This document shows positions 42,327 through 50,150 of a DNA stretch of 64,000 nucleotides, one piece after another (the first letter of the stretch is position 1; each line of letters starts with the position of its first letter). The DNA comes from an uncultured Oscillospiraceae bacterium. GTDB taxonomy: Bacteria; Bacillota; Clostridia; Oscillospirales; Oscillospiraceae. The notes beneath the pieces are model-generated. The model had not been told where the DNA came from, did not search any database, and saw only the letters and a list, made by a program, of their open reading frames with translations. The stretch lies in assembly GCA_934623575.1 (NCBI GenBank), contig CAKTVL010000005.1:1-64000 (forward strand), in the 5' to 3' direction. A program made the position numbers and the translations under genes.

Positions 42327-42591
42327 TTGACAACATCGCGGTTTTTGTATATAATCAGCAGGATTTATTTTTATAAAGGAGGATACGCGGCGACATGGAT
42401 ACCGACGGCGGCGATCATCCCGGGAACTTGCCGGGCTGCCATCTGTTTTTTGCGGCATATCTGCGCTGCACCACGCGGGGCAGACGTGCTTTTTTGCGCC
42501 TGTAAGGCAAAAAATACCTGTTGACTGCATTATAGAACAGGCAAGAAAGCATAAGAACGAAGCAAGAACAGAGCAGAAAGGAAGCTACAAA
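42327..42591 (+). promoter_or_regulatory. Promoter and long leader of the CNNM gene
   Basis: TTGACA (42327-42332), 17-base spacer, TATAAT (42350-42355) is an exact consensus. About 230 bases of untranslated leader follow, containing GC-rich complementary stretches (CCCGG...CCGGG near 42420-42440) and T-rich runs. Such leaders before metal transporters are often riboswitches, but no known metal-riboswitch motif could be identified by eye. Confidence 0.55.
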
Positions 42592-43851
42592 GTGTCAAAC
42601 ACTACATATATCATCATTATGGCGGTATGCCTGCTGCTGTCCGCCTATTTCTCGGCCACGGAGACGGCCTTCTCCTCGGCCAACGTGACGCGGCTGAAGA
42701 TGCTGGCGGAAAAAGGCAGCGGTCGGGCCGCCCTGGCCTGCAAGCTGCTGGAGCGGTATGACAAGCTGCTGTCCACCATCCTCATCGGCAACAACATCGT
42801 GAACATCGCCATGGCGTCCCTGGGCACGGTGCTGTTCGTCAGGAGCTTCGGCGACGCGGGGGCCACGCTGTCCACCATCGTGGTGACGGTGGTGGTGCTG
42901 ATCTTCGGCGAGATCAGCCCCAAGAGCATCGCCAAGGACTGCGCCGAGAGCTGGGCCATGACCGCCGCGCCGTTTCTGCGGTGTCTCATCTGGCTGCTGA
43001 CGCCGCTGAACGCCCTCTTCTCCCTGTGGAAGAAGCTGCTGGCCAGGGTGTTCCACCTGGACGCGGACAACAAGATGTCCCAGGAGGAGCTGCTGATGCT
43101 GGTGAACGAGGTGCAGCAGGAGGGCAGCATCGACAAGGACGAGGGCGACCTGCTGAAAAACGCCATCGGCTTTTCCGAGCAGGAGGCCCAGGACATCCTC
43201 ATCCACCGGGTGGATCTGGCCGCCCTGCCGGTGACCGCCTCCAAGGAGGAGGTGGCTGACCTGTTCACCCAGACCAAGTACTCCCGGCTGCTGATCTACC
43301 GGGACGACATCGACCACATCATCGGCACCATACACCAGAAGGACTTCTATGTGGGCTGCGGCGTGACGGACAAGCCCCTGGAGGAGATCCTCTCCCCCGC
43401 CATGTTCGTGCTGGAGAACGAGCCTATCAGCCTGCTGCTGAAGAAGCTGCAGGAGGCCAAGACCCAGCTGGCCGTGGTGGTGGACGAGTACGGCGGCACC
43501 TGCGGCATCGTGACCATGGAGGACATTCTGGAGGAGCTGGTGGGCGAGATCTGGGACGAGCACGACGAGGAGGAGGTCTTTATCCGCAAGGTGGACGAGG
43601 ACACCTATCTGGTGGACGCGTCCATGGATTTCGACGACTTTGCCGAGTTCTTCCACCTGAACGCGGAGACGGAGATGTCCTCCGTCAGCGGCTGGGTGAT
43701 GGAGCAGTGCGACCGGGTGCCGGAGGTGGGCGACCGGTTCAGCTGCCAGGGACTGGACGTGCAGGTGACCCGGGTGGACAACCACCGCACCGGCGAGATC
43801 AAGGTGGTGCGAAAGGTACAGGCCGCGCCGGAGACGGAGAAGCCGGAATAA
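42592..43851 (+). CDS. CNNM/CorC (hemolysin C family) transporter with CBS domains
   Basis: A 419-residue protein: a CNNM (DUF21) membrane domain at residues 1-180 (SAYFSATETAFSSANVTRLKMLAEKG, LIGNNIVNIAMASLGT, FGEISPKSIAKDCAE), two CBS domains at about 195-325 (TKYSRLLIYRDDIDHIIGTIHQKDFY; AVVVDEYGGTCGIVTMEDILEELVGEI) and a CorC_HlyC C-terminal domain. Family members export or move Mg2+ (and possibly Co2+) under control of ATP-Mg bound at the CBS pair. The start is GTG 42592 with GAAAGGAAG upstream. Confidence 0.88.
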   Translation: MSNTTYIIIMAVCLLLSAYFSATETAFSSANVTRLKMLAEKGSGRAALACKLLERYDKLLSTILIGNNIVNIAMASLGTVLFVRSFGDAGATLSTIVVTVVVLIFGEISPKSIAKDCAESWAMTAAPFLRCLIWLLTPLNALFSLWKKLLARVFHLDADNKMSQEELLMLVNEVQQEGSIDKDEGDLLKNAIGFSEQEAQDILIHRVDLAALPVTASKEEVADLFTQTKYSRLLIYRDDIDHIIGTIHQKDFYVGCGVTDKPLEEILSPAMFVLENEPISLLLKKLQEAKTQLAVVVDEYGGTCGIVTMEDILEELVGEIWDEHDEEEVFIRKVDEDTYLVDASMDFDDFAEFFHLNAETEMSSVSGWVMEQCDRVPEVGDRFSCQGLDVQVTRVDNHRTGEIKVVRKVQAAPETEKPE

Positions 43852-43855
43852 GAAA

Positions 43856-44190
43856 AACGCCCGAAAACCAAGCTTTCGGGCGTTGCAGGCTGTCAAAAAA
43901 GCCTTTGGCTTTTTCGACAGCCTGCACAATGCCGTTATTTTTGCGCCGGAAAACGGCGCAAAAATATTCGCTCTGCTCAACGCACGCCTTGCCAAGCAAG
44001 GCTTAGCGCGGCATTTGATCTGATTCGAGGCGGGCTCCGCCCCCTCGAGCTCCCCCAGCGGAGAAGAAGATACTGCACAAAAGAAAGTTTTTCGACAAGC
44101 TGCAACGCCCGAAAGCCAAGCTTTCGGGCGTTGCTGTTTATAGGGAGAGACCCGCTCCACGGGTGAGTCCAACTCTACCATACCACCATC
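43856..44190. repeat. Composite palindromic repeat element
   Basis: This gene-free stretch is built of hairpins: AACGCCCGAAAACCAAGCTTTCGGGCGTT-type stem at 43856-43884 and a copy differing by one base at 44104-44132 (248 bp apart); GCAGGCTGTC...GACAGCCTGC at 43885-43925; TTTTTGCGCC...GGCGCAAAAA at 43938-43964; GGCGGGCTCCGCCCCC near 44031. TTTTTCGACAAGCTG at about 44089 recurs at 54967. No frame is supported in either direction. It looks like a MITE- or REP-type interspersed repeat carrying terminator hairpins. Confidence 0.6.
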
Positions 44191-44352
44191 GGCGCGGCAA
44201 TGCAAGGAAAACTTTGGCTTTTGCCGCAATTTCTCTCTATACCCGCAGGAAGAGCCGAAAAAAGGACGAAATTTCTGCGTTTTGTCCCGTTGACAGCCGG
44301 GGTACGGGGGTGTACCATCGGAGCATATTTTTTTAGAGTGGGAGATGGCGGG

Positions 44353-45948
44353 ATGAAATACATTTTTGTGACAGGCGGCGTGGTATCCGGGCTGGGCAAG
44401 GGCATCTGCGCGGCGTCGCTGGGGCGGCTGCTGAAGCAGTGCGGCCTGCGGGTGCGGAACCAGAAATTCGACCCCTATCTGAACGTGGACCCGGGGACCA
44501 TGAGCCCCTACCAGCACGGCGAGGTGTTCGTCACCGACGACGGCGCGGAGACCGATCTGGACCTGGGCCACTATGAGCGCTTTGTGGACGAGGCGCTGAC
44601 CGGGGACAGCTCCGTGTCCTCCGGCAAGATCTTCTGGGCGGTGCTGAACCGGGAGCGGCAGGGCGGCTATCTGGGCGGCACGGTGCAGATCATCCCCCAT
44701 GTCACCGACGAGATCAAGCGGCGGCTGTACGCCATGGACGACGGGCAGACGGACGTGGTCATCGCGGAGATCGGCGGCACGGTGGGCGACATCGAGAGCC
44801 AACCGTATCTGGAGGCCATACGGCAGGTGGCGGCCGAGCGGGGCCGGGAGAACGTGCTGTACATCCACGTGCCGCTGGTGGTGTCCATCCCCGGCAGCGG
44901 TGAGCTGAAGAGCAAGCCCACCCAGCACTCGGTAAAGGAGCTGCTGAGCGTAGGCATCCAGCCGGACATTCTGGTGTGCCGCACGGACAGCCCGCTGCCC
45001 GACGACATGCGGAAGAAGATCGCGCTGTTCTGCAACGTCAGCGAGGACTGTGTCATCCCCAACCTGACGGCCTCCACCCTGTATGAGGTACCGCTGCTGC
45101 TGGAGAAGGAGGGGCTGTGCCGGGTGGTGTGCCGCAAGCTGGGGCTGGGCGCAGGCGAGCCGGACATGGGCCGCTGGGAGGCCATGGTGGCGCAGATCCA
45201 CGCGGCGGCCCACCGCCATGTGACCATCGCGCTGGTGGGCAAGTACACGGAGCTGCACGACGCCTATCTCAGCGTGGCGGAGTCCCTGTTCCACGCGGGC
45301 ACGGCCTGCGGCACCCAGGTGGACATCCGGTGGGTGGATTCCCAGCACCTGACGGCGGAGAACGTCGGCGACGCGCTGGCGGACTGCGCCGGCGTGCTGG
45401 TGCCCGGCGGCTTCGGTGACCGGGGCATCGAGGGCATGGTCCTGGCGGCCCAGTACGCCCGGGAGAACCGCGTTCCCTATCTGGGCATCTGCCTGGGGAT
45501 GCAGATCGCCGTGATCGAGTTCGCCCGGCATGTGGCCGGGTGGGCGGACGCCCACAGCGCGGAATTCAGCGCCGTGACAGCGCACCCGGTCATCGACCTG
45601 ATGCCCGACCAGGTGGGCGTCACCGCCAAGGGCGGCACCATGCGGCTGGGCAAGTACCCCTGCGTGCTGACGGCGGGCACCAAGGCCCGGGCGGCCTACG
45701 GGCAGGACGAGATATGGGAGCGGCACCGGCACCGGTATGAGTGCAGCAACGTGTTCCGGCCGGAGCTGGAGGCCGTGGGCCTGCGGGTGGCGGGCACGTC
45801 GCCGGACGGCCATCTGGTGGAGATGGTGGAGCTGCCGGGCCACCCGTGGTATGTGGGGTGCCAGTTCCACCCGGAGTTCAAGAGCCGGCCCGACCGGCCC
45901 CATCCCCTGTTCCGCGGCTTCGTGGCGGCGGCGCTGGAGAGAGAATAA
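44353..45948 (+). CDS. pyrG: CTP synthase
   Basis: A 531-residue CTP synthase: aminates UTP to CTP with ATP and glutamine. The synthase half opens [26 protein letters not shown] (P-loop) and has [40 protein letters not shown] in segments and [18 protein letters not shown]; the glutaminase half has [25 protein letters not shown] (nucleophile Cys) and [11 protein letters not shown] (His, Glu). ATG 44353 follows GGAGATGG; the 51-codon extension to 44200 is not family-like. TTGACA at about 44290 may be its -35 box. Confidence 0.93.
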   Translation: MKYIFVTGGVVSGLGKGICAASLGRLLKQCGLRVRNQKFDPYLNVDPGTMSPYQHGEVFVTDDGAETDLDLGHYERFVDEALTGDSSVSSGKIFWAVLNRERQGGYLGGTVQIIPHVTDEIKRRLYAMDDGQTDVVIAEIGGTVGDIESQPYLEAIRQVAAERGRENVLYIHVPLVVSIPGSGELKSKPTQHSVKELLSVGIQPDILVCRTDSPLPDDMRKKIALFCNVSEDCVIPNLTASTLYEVPLLLEKEGLCRVVCRKLGLGAGEPDMGRWEAMVAQIHAAAHRHVTIALVGKYTELHDAYLSVAESLFHAGTACGTQVDIRWVDSQHLTAENVGDALADCAGVLVPGGFGDRGIEGMVLAAQYARENRVPYLGICLGMQIAVIEFARHVAGWADAHSAEFSAVTAHPVIDLMPDQVGVTAKGGTMRLGKYPCVLTAGTKARAAYGQDEIWERHRHRYECSNVFRPELEAVGLRVAGTSPDGHLVEMVELPGHPWYVGCQFHPEFKSRPDRPHPLFRGFVAAALERE

Positions 45949-45951
45949 GCG

Positions 45952-45979
45952 AAAAGGCCGCCCGGAGGGCGGCCTTTTT
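45952..45979. terminator. Bidirectional terminator
   Basis: AAAAGGCCGCCC, GGA, GGGCGGCCTTTTT, between the convergent pyrG and lipoprotein genes. Confidence 0.85.
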
Positions 45980-46000
45980 CATTGCTCTTCTATTGGTGCG

Positions 46001-46420
46001 TCAGGACTTGATGTTGGCGGCAGTCTGGGGGTCCAGATAGTACTTGCCGTCGCCGCCCAGGTAGTAGATGTTCTGGAGAACGCCGTGGAGGTCGTACTCC
46101 ACCTTGGTGTTGGGCTCGGCCAGGGTGTAGCCGTACTGCTCGGCGGGGTCGATGTCCTCCCGGCTGTCCAGCTCCTCCTCGGTAAGGTCGCCGCCCCGCT
46201 CGATGGTACGGTTGAGGTCGGCGTCGTAGTACACCACGGAGTAATCCTGCATCCACTGGGGGACGTAGACGATCTTGGCGCCATCGGAGGCGTCCTTGTC
46301 CTGGGTGATGTCCGCCACCGGCGGGACGTCGTCCTTGTCGGTGGGCAGGGTCTGGGCGGTGCAGGCGGTGCAGGCGGTCAGGGCCAGCAGCAGCGCCATT
46401 AAAAGGGTCAGTTTTTTCAT
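46001..46420 (-). CDS. Putative lipoprotein, unknown function
   Basis: A 139-residue protein with signal peptide MKKLTLLMALLLALTAC and a lipobox ending at Cys17 (LTAC), then an acidic linker and a compact domain with KIVYVPQWMQDYSVVYYDADL and PNTKVEYDLHGVLQNIYYLGGDGKYYL. No family recognised. It starts five bases after the anti-sigma-like gene, so it belongs to the sigma/anti-sigma operon and may be part of the envelope response. Confidence 0.7.
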   Translation of the reverse strand: MKKLTLLMALLLALTACTACTAQTLPTDKDDVPPVADITQDKDASDGAKIVYVPQWMQDYSVVYYDADLNRTIERGGDLTEEELDSREDIDPAEQYGYTLAEPNTKVEYDLHGVLQNIYYLGGDGKYYLDPQTAANIKS

Positions 46421-46425
46421 GGTCG

Positions 46426-47250
46426 TTAGCTCCTTTCCGTTGTGGGGTACATGCTCTCCGCCGTGTCCAGCAGGGCTTGGCGGGACAGGCCGCCGGTGAG
46501 CAGGTACATGCAGTTGCTGTCCTCGTCCACCCAGATCAGGGCCGACGCGCCGGGGCTGAGGGACACAGCGTGGAAGTTGACGCTCTCGCCCTCCCGGTAG
46601 AACAGCAGGGTGAAGGTCTGGCCGGCGGGAAGGTCCGGCGGGAAGGTATAGTACCGAGCGGGCAGGCCGTGGACGGCGGTCTTTTCCGCGTCGTAGTCCA
46701 CCGGGGCGCCGGGGCTTCCCGTGGGGCGGGTGCCGTCGGCGTAGGTAAGGCCAGCGGTGTCCGGGCCGCGGAGCTCCGCCGTCAGCGATACGCCGCCGGT
46801 GAGGGGGATGCCCTGCAGCAGCAGGTCGCCGCGGGGAGAGGTATAGCGCAGGACGCGGATGTTGTCCTCGCCGGTGAGGTCGGCAGCGGGCGTATAGCCC
46901 ACCGGCAAGCGGGCGGGGGTGCGCCGGACTGGGGCGGCGTCAGAGGGGGCGATGCGGTAGACGGAGGCCAGCTGGGTCAGCTCCAGGAACCAGCGGCTCA
47001 CCGCCGCACGGGCGGCGGGGCTGGTGGCCAGCACCGCGCCGAGGGTCAGAAGCGCCGTCAGCGCGGCGGCGGCCACGCGGCGGCCCAGACGCCGGGCCGA
47101 TGCGCGTCGGGCGGTGCGGCGGGACAGAGCGGAGAGGTCGTCCTCCAGCGCCGGGGGAAGGGCGTCCGCCGGCGGCAGGCACAATGCCAGCTGGGCGGAC
47201 AGGCGGCGCGCGGCAAAGCGCAGGGTGTCGTCACAGAGCGGGGTGTTCAT
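46426..47250 (-). CDS. Putative anti-sigma factor, DUF4367-like
   Basis: A 274-residue single-span protein. Residues 1-60 are the cytosolic part (RFAARRLSAQLALCLPPADALPP, Arg-rich before the membrane), about 61-80 a membrane span (AAAALTALLTLGAVLATSPAA), and the rest an exported domain ending GASALIWVDEDSNCMYLLTGGLSRQALLDTAESMY, typical of DUF4367 proteins that sit beside ECF sigma genes. Its ATG overlaps the sigma stop (ATGA). Role as anti-sigma is inferred from architecture and coupling. Confidence 0.7.
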   Translation of the reverse strand: MNTPLCDDTLRFAARRLSAQLALCLPPADALPPALEDDLSALSRRTARRASARRLGRRVAAAALTALLTLGAVLATSPAARAAVSRWFLELTQLASVYRIAPSDAAPVRRTPARLPVGYTPAADLTGEDNIRVLRYTSPRGDLLLQGIPLTGGVSLTAELRGPDTAGLTYADGTRPTGSPGAPVDYDAEKTAVHGLPARYYTFPPDLPAGQTFTLLFYREGESVNFHAVSLSPGASALIWVDEDSNCMYLLTGGLSRQALLDTAESMYPTTERS

Positions 47251-47765
47251 ACGGATATGCCCTCCTTTTCCAATTCGATGCGCAGGGCGGCCTTGGCCCG
47301 CTGCAGGAGCTTCTGGGCGGCGGCAAAGGACAGATCCAGCAGGGACGCCGTCTCGCGGGTGCTGTAGCCGAAGGCGTAGCGCAGCAGCAGCGCCTGGCGG
47401 AAGCGGGGCGAGAGGCGGGCCATGGCGTCGGCCACGGGCTCGCCGCTGGGCGGCGGGGACACCAGGGCGGTCTCCTCGTCAAAGGGCGCGCCGTCCAGCC
47501 GGGCGGTGCGGCGCAGGAGATCGATGCACTTGCGCTCGGTGACCACCACCAGATAGGCCTCCAGCTGGGGCCTGGGCAGGCGGCTCAGGTGGGAAAAATG
47601 CTCCGCCAGCGACAGAAAAGCCTGGTGCACCGCGTCCTCGGCGTCCGCCGGGGCGTGAAGCTTCTGCCGGGCCAGGGCCAGCATGCGGCCGGCGTAGGCG
47701 GCATAGACGTCCGCGAAGAGCAGGCGCTCCTGCGGGTCCTCTATGGCCTGGATGCAAGGCAGCAA
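47247..47765 (-). CDS. ECF-type RNA polymerase sigma factor
   Basis: A 172-residue sigma-70 family protein with region 2 (FADVYAAYAGRMLALARQKLHAPADAEDAVHQAFLSLAEHF in segments, residues 15-60) and region 4 (LSPRFRQALLLRYAFGYSTRETASLLDLSFAAAQKLLQRAKAAL in segments, near 120-165). GAAAGGGGG stands ten bases before TTG 47765, taken as start; ATG 47819 is a possible alternative but lies on a TATAAT-like -10 (about 47828). Cotranscribed with the anti-sigma-like and lipoprotein genes. Confidence 0.82.
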   Translation of the reverse strand: MLPCIQAIEDPQERLLFADVYAAYAGRMLALARQKLHAPADAEDAVHQAFLSLAEHFSHLSRLPRPQLEAYLVVVTERKCIDLLRRTARLDGAPFDEETALVSPPPSGEPVADAMARLSPRFRQALLLRYAFGYSTRETASLLDLSFAAAQKLLQRAKAALRIELEKEGISV

Positions 47766-47923
47766 GGTGTGTCCCCCTTTCCTGTGCGGATCTGAGGCAA
47801 TAGCGTTTTTCGTGTGCGGCATTGCCTTATTATACCGCAGACCGGTGATCTGCGCCATCACTGAGTAAACGGAGATGAGGGGGAAATACGGACAGGGGCG
47901 GGGGATTTTTTGCAAAATTTGCA

Positions 47924-48000
47924 AATAAATATCCCCCGGCGAAAGAGCGGGGTGCTGCTTAGGCAATAAATATCCCCCGGCGAAGCCGGGGGTATTTATT
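47924..48000. repeat. Duplicated 20-base unit with terminator hairpin
   Basis: AATAAATATCCCCCGGCGAA occurs at 47924-47943 and again at 47965-47984. The second copy is followed by its complement (GCCGGGGGTATTTATT, to 48000), making a strong hairpin; the first has lost it. Confidence 0.65.
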
Positions 48001-48009
48001 GGGCGAAAA

Positions 48010-48037
48010 GAAAGACACGATGAGGATCGTGTCTTTC
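48010..48037 (-). terminator. Terminator of the tRNA-Ser pair
   Basis: GAAAGACACGAT and its exact complement around a four-base loop, directly after the encoded CCA of tRNA-Ser(GCU), followed by CTTTT on the minus strand. Confidence 0.8.
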
Positions 48038-48129
48038 TGGCGCGGAAGGAGGGATTTGAACCCTCGCGCCGCTTTTGACGGCCTACTCCCTTAGCAGGGG
48101 AGCCCCTTCGGCCACTTGGGTACTTCCGC
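48038..48129 (-). tRNA. tRNA-Ser(GCU)
   Basis: A 92-base class II tRNA read on the minus strand: acceptor GCGGAAG/CTTCCGC, anticodon loop CTGCTAA with anticodon GCT, a long variable arm (GTAGGCCG...CGGC), T arm GGGTTCAAATCCC, discriminator G and encoded CCA. Reads AGC/AGU codons. Cotranscribed with the next tRNA-Ser. Confidence 0.95.
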
Positions 48130-48143
48130 AGATGTAATTGTAC

Positions 48144-48231
48144 TGGCGGAGAGAGTGGGATTCGAACCCACGGATGCTTTCACATCGCCGGTTTTCAAGA
48201 CCGGTGCTTTCGACCACTCAGCCATCTCTCC
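48144..48231 (-). tRNA. tRNA-Ser(UGA)
   Basis: An 88-base class II tRNA on the minus strand: acceptor GGAGAGA/TCTCTCC, anticodon loop CTTGAAA with anticodon TGA, variable arm GATGTGAAAGCATC, T arm GGGTTCGAATCCC, discriminator G and encoded CCA. Reads UCA and, by wobble, other UCN codons. Confidence 0.95.
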
Positions 48232-48399
48232 GTGTGCAAAAGCGTCTCTCGTGCCAAACGCGAATATTATATTACCATGTATCGTCGGCTTTGTCAACAA
48301 AAAGCCACAGAAGAAATTTGAAAAAAATTCAAAATAAGGCTTGCAAATTGGAGGAAGATGTGGTATTCTTATCTGGCTGTGTGAAGCAGAACTGAATAT

Positions 48400-48476
48400 C
48401 CGGGTGTGGCGAAGTTTGGTATCGCGCTTGAATGGGGTTCAAGAGGCCTCGAGTTCGAATCTCGACACTCGGACCA
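48400..48476 (+). tRNA. tRNA-Pro(GGG)
   Basis: A 77-base tRNA: acceptor CCGGGTG/CACTCGG, D arm with GGTAT, anticodon stem CTTGA/TCAAG around ATGGGGT (anticodon GGG), T arm CGAG-TTCGAAT-CTCG, discriminator A and encoded CCA. Reads CCC/CCU codons. Confidence 0.92.
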
Positions 48477-48478
48477 CG

Positions 48479-48520
48479 AAAAGTCCTGAAACTGTGAGGG
48501 TTTCTGGACTTTTCTTTTTT
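48479..48520 (+). terminator. Terminator of tRNA-Pro
   Basis: AAAAGTCC...TGAAAC pairs with GTTTC...GGACTTTT, then a run of T. Confidence 0.75.
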
Positions 48521-48649
48521 GGCTCACAAGGCCAACGCAAGGGCACGCGCGCAGCGAAAGGTGCGGGGGTGCCCTTGCATTTATGGCCGGCGCCGGTATA
48601 ATAGGGGGCAGGAGCTATCCTGTAAATCAAGCTGCAAGGAGATGTGCGT

Positions 48650-49216
48650 ATGAGAACGAAGCTGAACATGACCGAGGGCATTTTCCCCATGCCGGTGCTG
48701 ATGATCGCCACCTACAATGAGGACGGCAGCGTGAACGTGATGAACGCCGCCTGGGGCACCATGCTGGAGCGCGACATGGTGGCGCTGAACCTCACGGAGA
48801 CCCACAAGACGGTGCAGAATATCAAGGCCCGTGGGGCGTTCACCGTCAGCATCGCCGACGCGGCCCACGCGGTGGAGGCGGACTACTTCGGCGTGGAGTC
48901 CGGCAACCACACCACCGACAAGCTGGCGCGCAGCGGCCTGACCGCCAGCAAGGCGGAGACGGTGGATGCGCCGGTGATCAACGAGTTCCCCATCTGCCTG
49001 GAGTGCCAGTTCATCGAGTATCAGGGCGGCGAGTACGGCATGGGCGTTATCGGCAAGGTGGTGAGCGTCACCGCCGACGAGCGCGTGATGACCGACGGTC
49101 GGGTAGACGTGGAGAAGGTACAGGCCATCGCGTTCGACCCCTATACCCACGGGTATTACAAGGTCACGGAGCGGGTGGGCGACGCCTTTAAGGACGGCCT
49201 GAAGCTGAAGAAGTGA
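48650..49216 (+). CDS. Flavin reductase family protein
   Basis: A 188-residue flavoprotein-oxidoreductase of the flavin reductase-like (FMN-binding split barrel, DIM6/NTAB) family. PMPVLMIATYNEDGSVNVMNAAWGTM, VALNLTETHKTVQNIKARGAFTVSI and FPICLECQFIEYQ...GMGVIGKVV are family features. These enzymes reduce FMN/FAD with NAD(P)H or act as flavin-dependent electron carriers. CAAGGAG before ATG 48650 sets the start (a GTG lies at 48644). It stands alone between tRNA-Pro and a terminator. Confidence 0.85.
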   Translation: MRTKLNMTEGIFPMPVLMIATYNEDGSVNVMNAAWGTMLERDMVALNLTETHKTVQNIKARGAFTVSIADAAHAVEADYFGVESGNHTTDKLARSGLTASKAETVDAPVINEFPICLECQFIEYQGGEYGMGVIGKVVSVTADERVMTDGRVDVEKVQAIAFDPYTHGYYKVTERVGDAFKDGLKLKK

Positions 49217-49223
49217 AAAAGAG

Positions 49224-49247
49224 CGGCTCCCGCCAAGGCGGGAGCCG
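49224..49247. terminator. Terminator hairpin
   Basis: CGGCTCCCGCC, AA, GGCGGGAGCCG then TTTGTTTT; shared by the convergent flavin reductase and MGMT-like genes. Confidence 0.8.
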
Positions 49248-49261
49248 TTTGTTTTCTCGCT

Positions 49262-49576
49262 TTATCTGTCATCCCACTGATATTGCTTCAAATCAACGCA
49301 GCCGTTGTCCTTCAGAAATACGCCCTCCCGGGCCAGCAGGGCCCCCTGCTCCGGCCAGCCGGGCGCCAGGCGGCCGGCGTGGTTGACCACCCGGTGGCAG
49401 GGGTATTGGCCGTAGCCGGACGCGCCGCGAAGGGCGCGGCCCACCAGGCGGGCATTTTTCTCGCGGCCGATCAGGCGGGCGAGCTGGCCGTATGTGGCCA
49501 CGCGGCCCGCCGGTATCTCCTCCACGACGGAGAGTATCTCGTAGATCAGCGCTTCGTCCAATTTCGTGCTTGACAC
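49262..49576 (-). CDS. MGMT-like DNA-binding domain protein with PCHRV motif
   Basis: A 104-residue protein consisting only of the C-terminal domain of O6-alkylguanine-DNA alkyltransferases. EILSVVEEIPAGRVATYGQLARLIG is the winged helix, GRALRGASGYGQYPCHRVVNHAGRL holds the PCHRV active-site motif with its acceptor Cys, and LLAREGVFLKDNGCVDL closes the fold. Alkyltransferase-like (Atl) proteins of this size normally have Trp in place of this Cys and only flag damage; here the Cys is kept, so transferase activity is possible. Start ATG 49576 or the Ser codon next to it is not alternative; no other start is in reach. Confidence 0.83.
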   Translation of the reverse strand: MSSTKLDEALIYEILSVVEEIPAGRVATYGQLARLIGREKNARLVGRALRGASGYGQYPCHRVVNHAGRLAPGWPEQGALLAREGVFLKDNGCVDLKQYQWDDR

Positions 49577-49870
49577 GGCGGTCTCCCTTCTCCGCGGCGG
49601 CGGAAGCTGTGCATGCGCAGAGCGAGGAAAGGCGCGGCATCAGCCGCGCCTTTCCTCTTCCTCCCTGCTCGGTCCTTCCTGAATGAAGGTCCCCCTTACT
49701 GTTTAGTGACGTCAGTATAGCACATTTTGTGCCGTTTGTCCAGCCAATTTCGCCGAATCATCCAGCATTTACCACCGTTTTTAACGCATATCATACCGCT
49801 GCGCGGCAAAACTACCGTTGCGATACCCCACAAGGGCATTTGCCCCACAACATGAAAGGAGAACGCAACT

Positions 49871-50068
49871 ATGTCTACCAAGAACAGCAATAAGCTGAAT
49901 GTCCCCGAGGCCAAGGCCGCTATGGATCAGTTCAAGATGGAGGCCGCTTCTACTGTCGGCGTCGATCTGAAGAACGGCTACAACGGTCACCTGACCAGCC
50001 GCGAGGCCGGCTCTGTGGGCGGCCAGATGGTGAAGAAGATGATCGAGGCCTACGAGAAGAACCTGTAA
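49871..50068 (+). CDS. Alpha/beta-type small acid-soluble spore protein
   Basis: A 65-residue SASP that coats and protects spore DNA. KMEAASTVGVDLKNGYNGHL and TSREAGSVGGQMVKKMIEAYEK are the two conserved helices with the NGYNG/LTSRExGSVGG motifs. The GPR protease site usually reads xExASExGV; here it is MEAASTVGV, with Thr for Glu. AAAGGAG precedes the ATG. It shows that the organism makes endospores, and would be transcribed by sigma-G in the forespore. Confidence 0.92.
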   Translation: MSTKNSNKLNVPEAKAAMDQFKMEAASTVGVDLKNGYNGHLTSREAGSVGGQMVKKMIEAYEKNL

Positions 50069-50084
50069 ATTGGGCTTCTGTGGC

Positions 50085-50114
50085 AAGGAGGGCCGCCAAA
50101 GGGCGGCCCTCCTT
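50085..50114 (+). terminator. Terminator of the spore-protein gene
   Basis: AAGGAGGGCCGCC, AAAG loop, GGCGGCCCTCCTT then TTG; also usable by the convergent gene. Confidence 0.8.
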
Positions 50115-50150
50115 TTGTTTGTTGCGGGACTCACAAATTTTCCCCATCGT

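Noticed and set aside
42118-42330. A small gene encoding ENCQxNDTG repeats
   Set aside because: No ribosome site, and the peptide repeat follows automatically from a 33-bp DNA repeat; palindromes explain the pattern better.
42595-45903. A 1102-codon open frame on the minus strand
   Set aside because: It is antisense to the CNNM and CTP synthase genes, His/Gln/Val-rich as expected from reversed GC-rich codons, has no domain, and runs through the palindromic repeat. A shadow.
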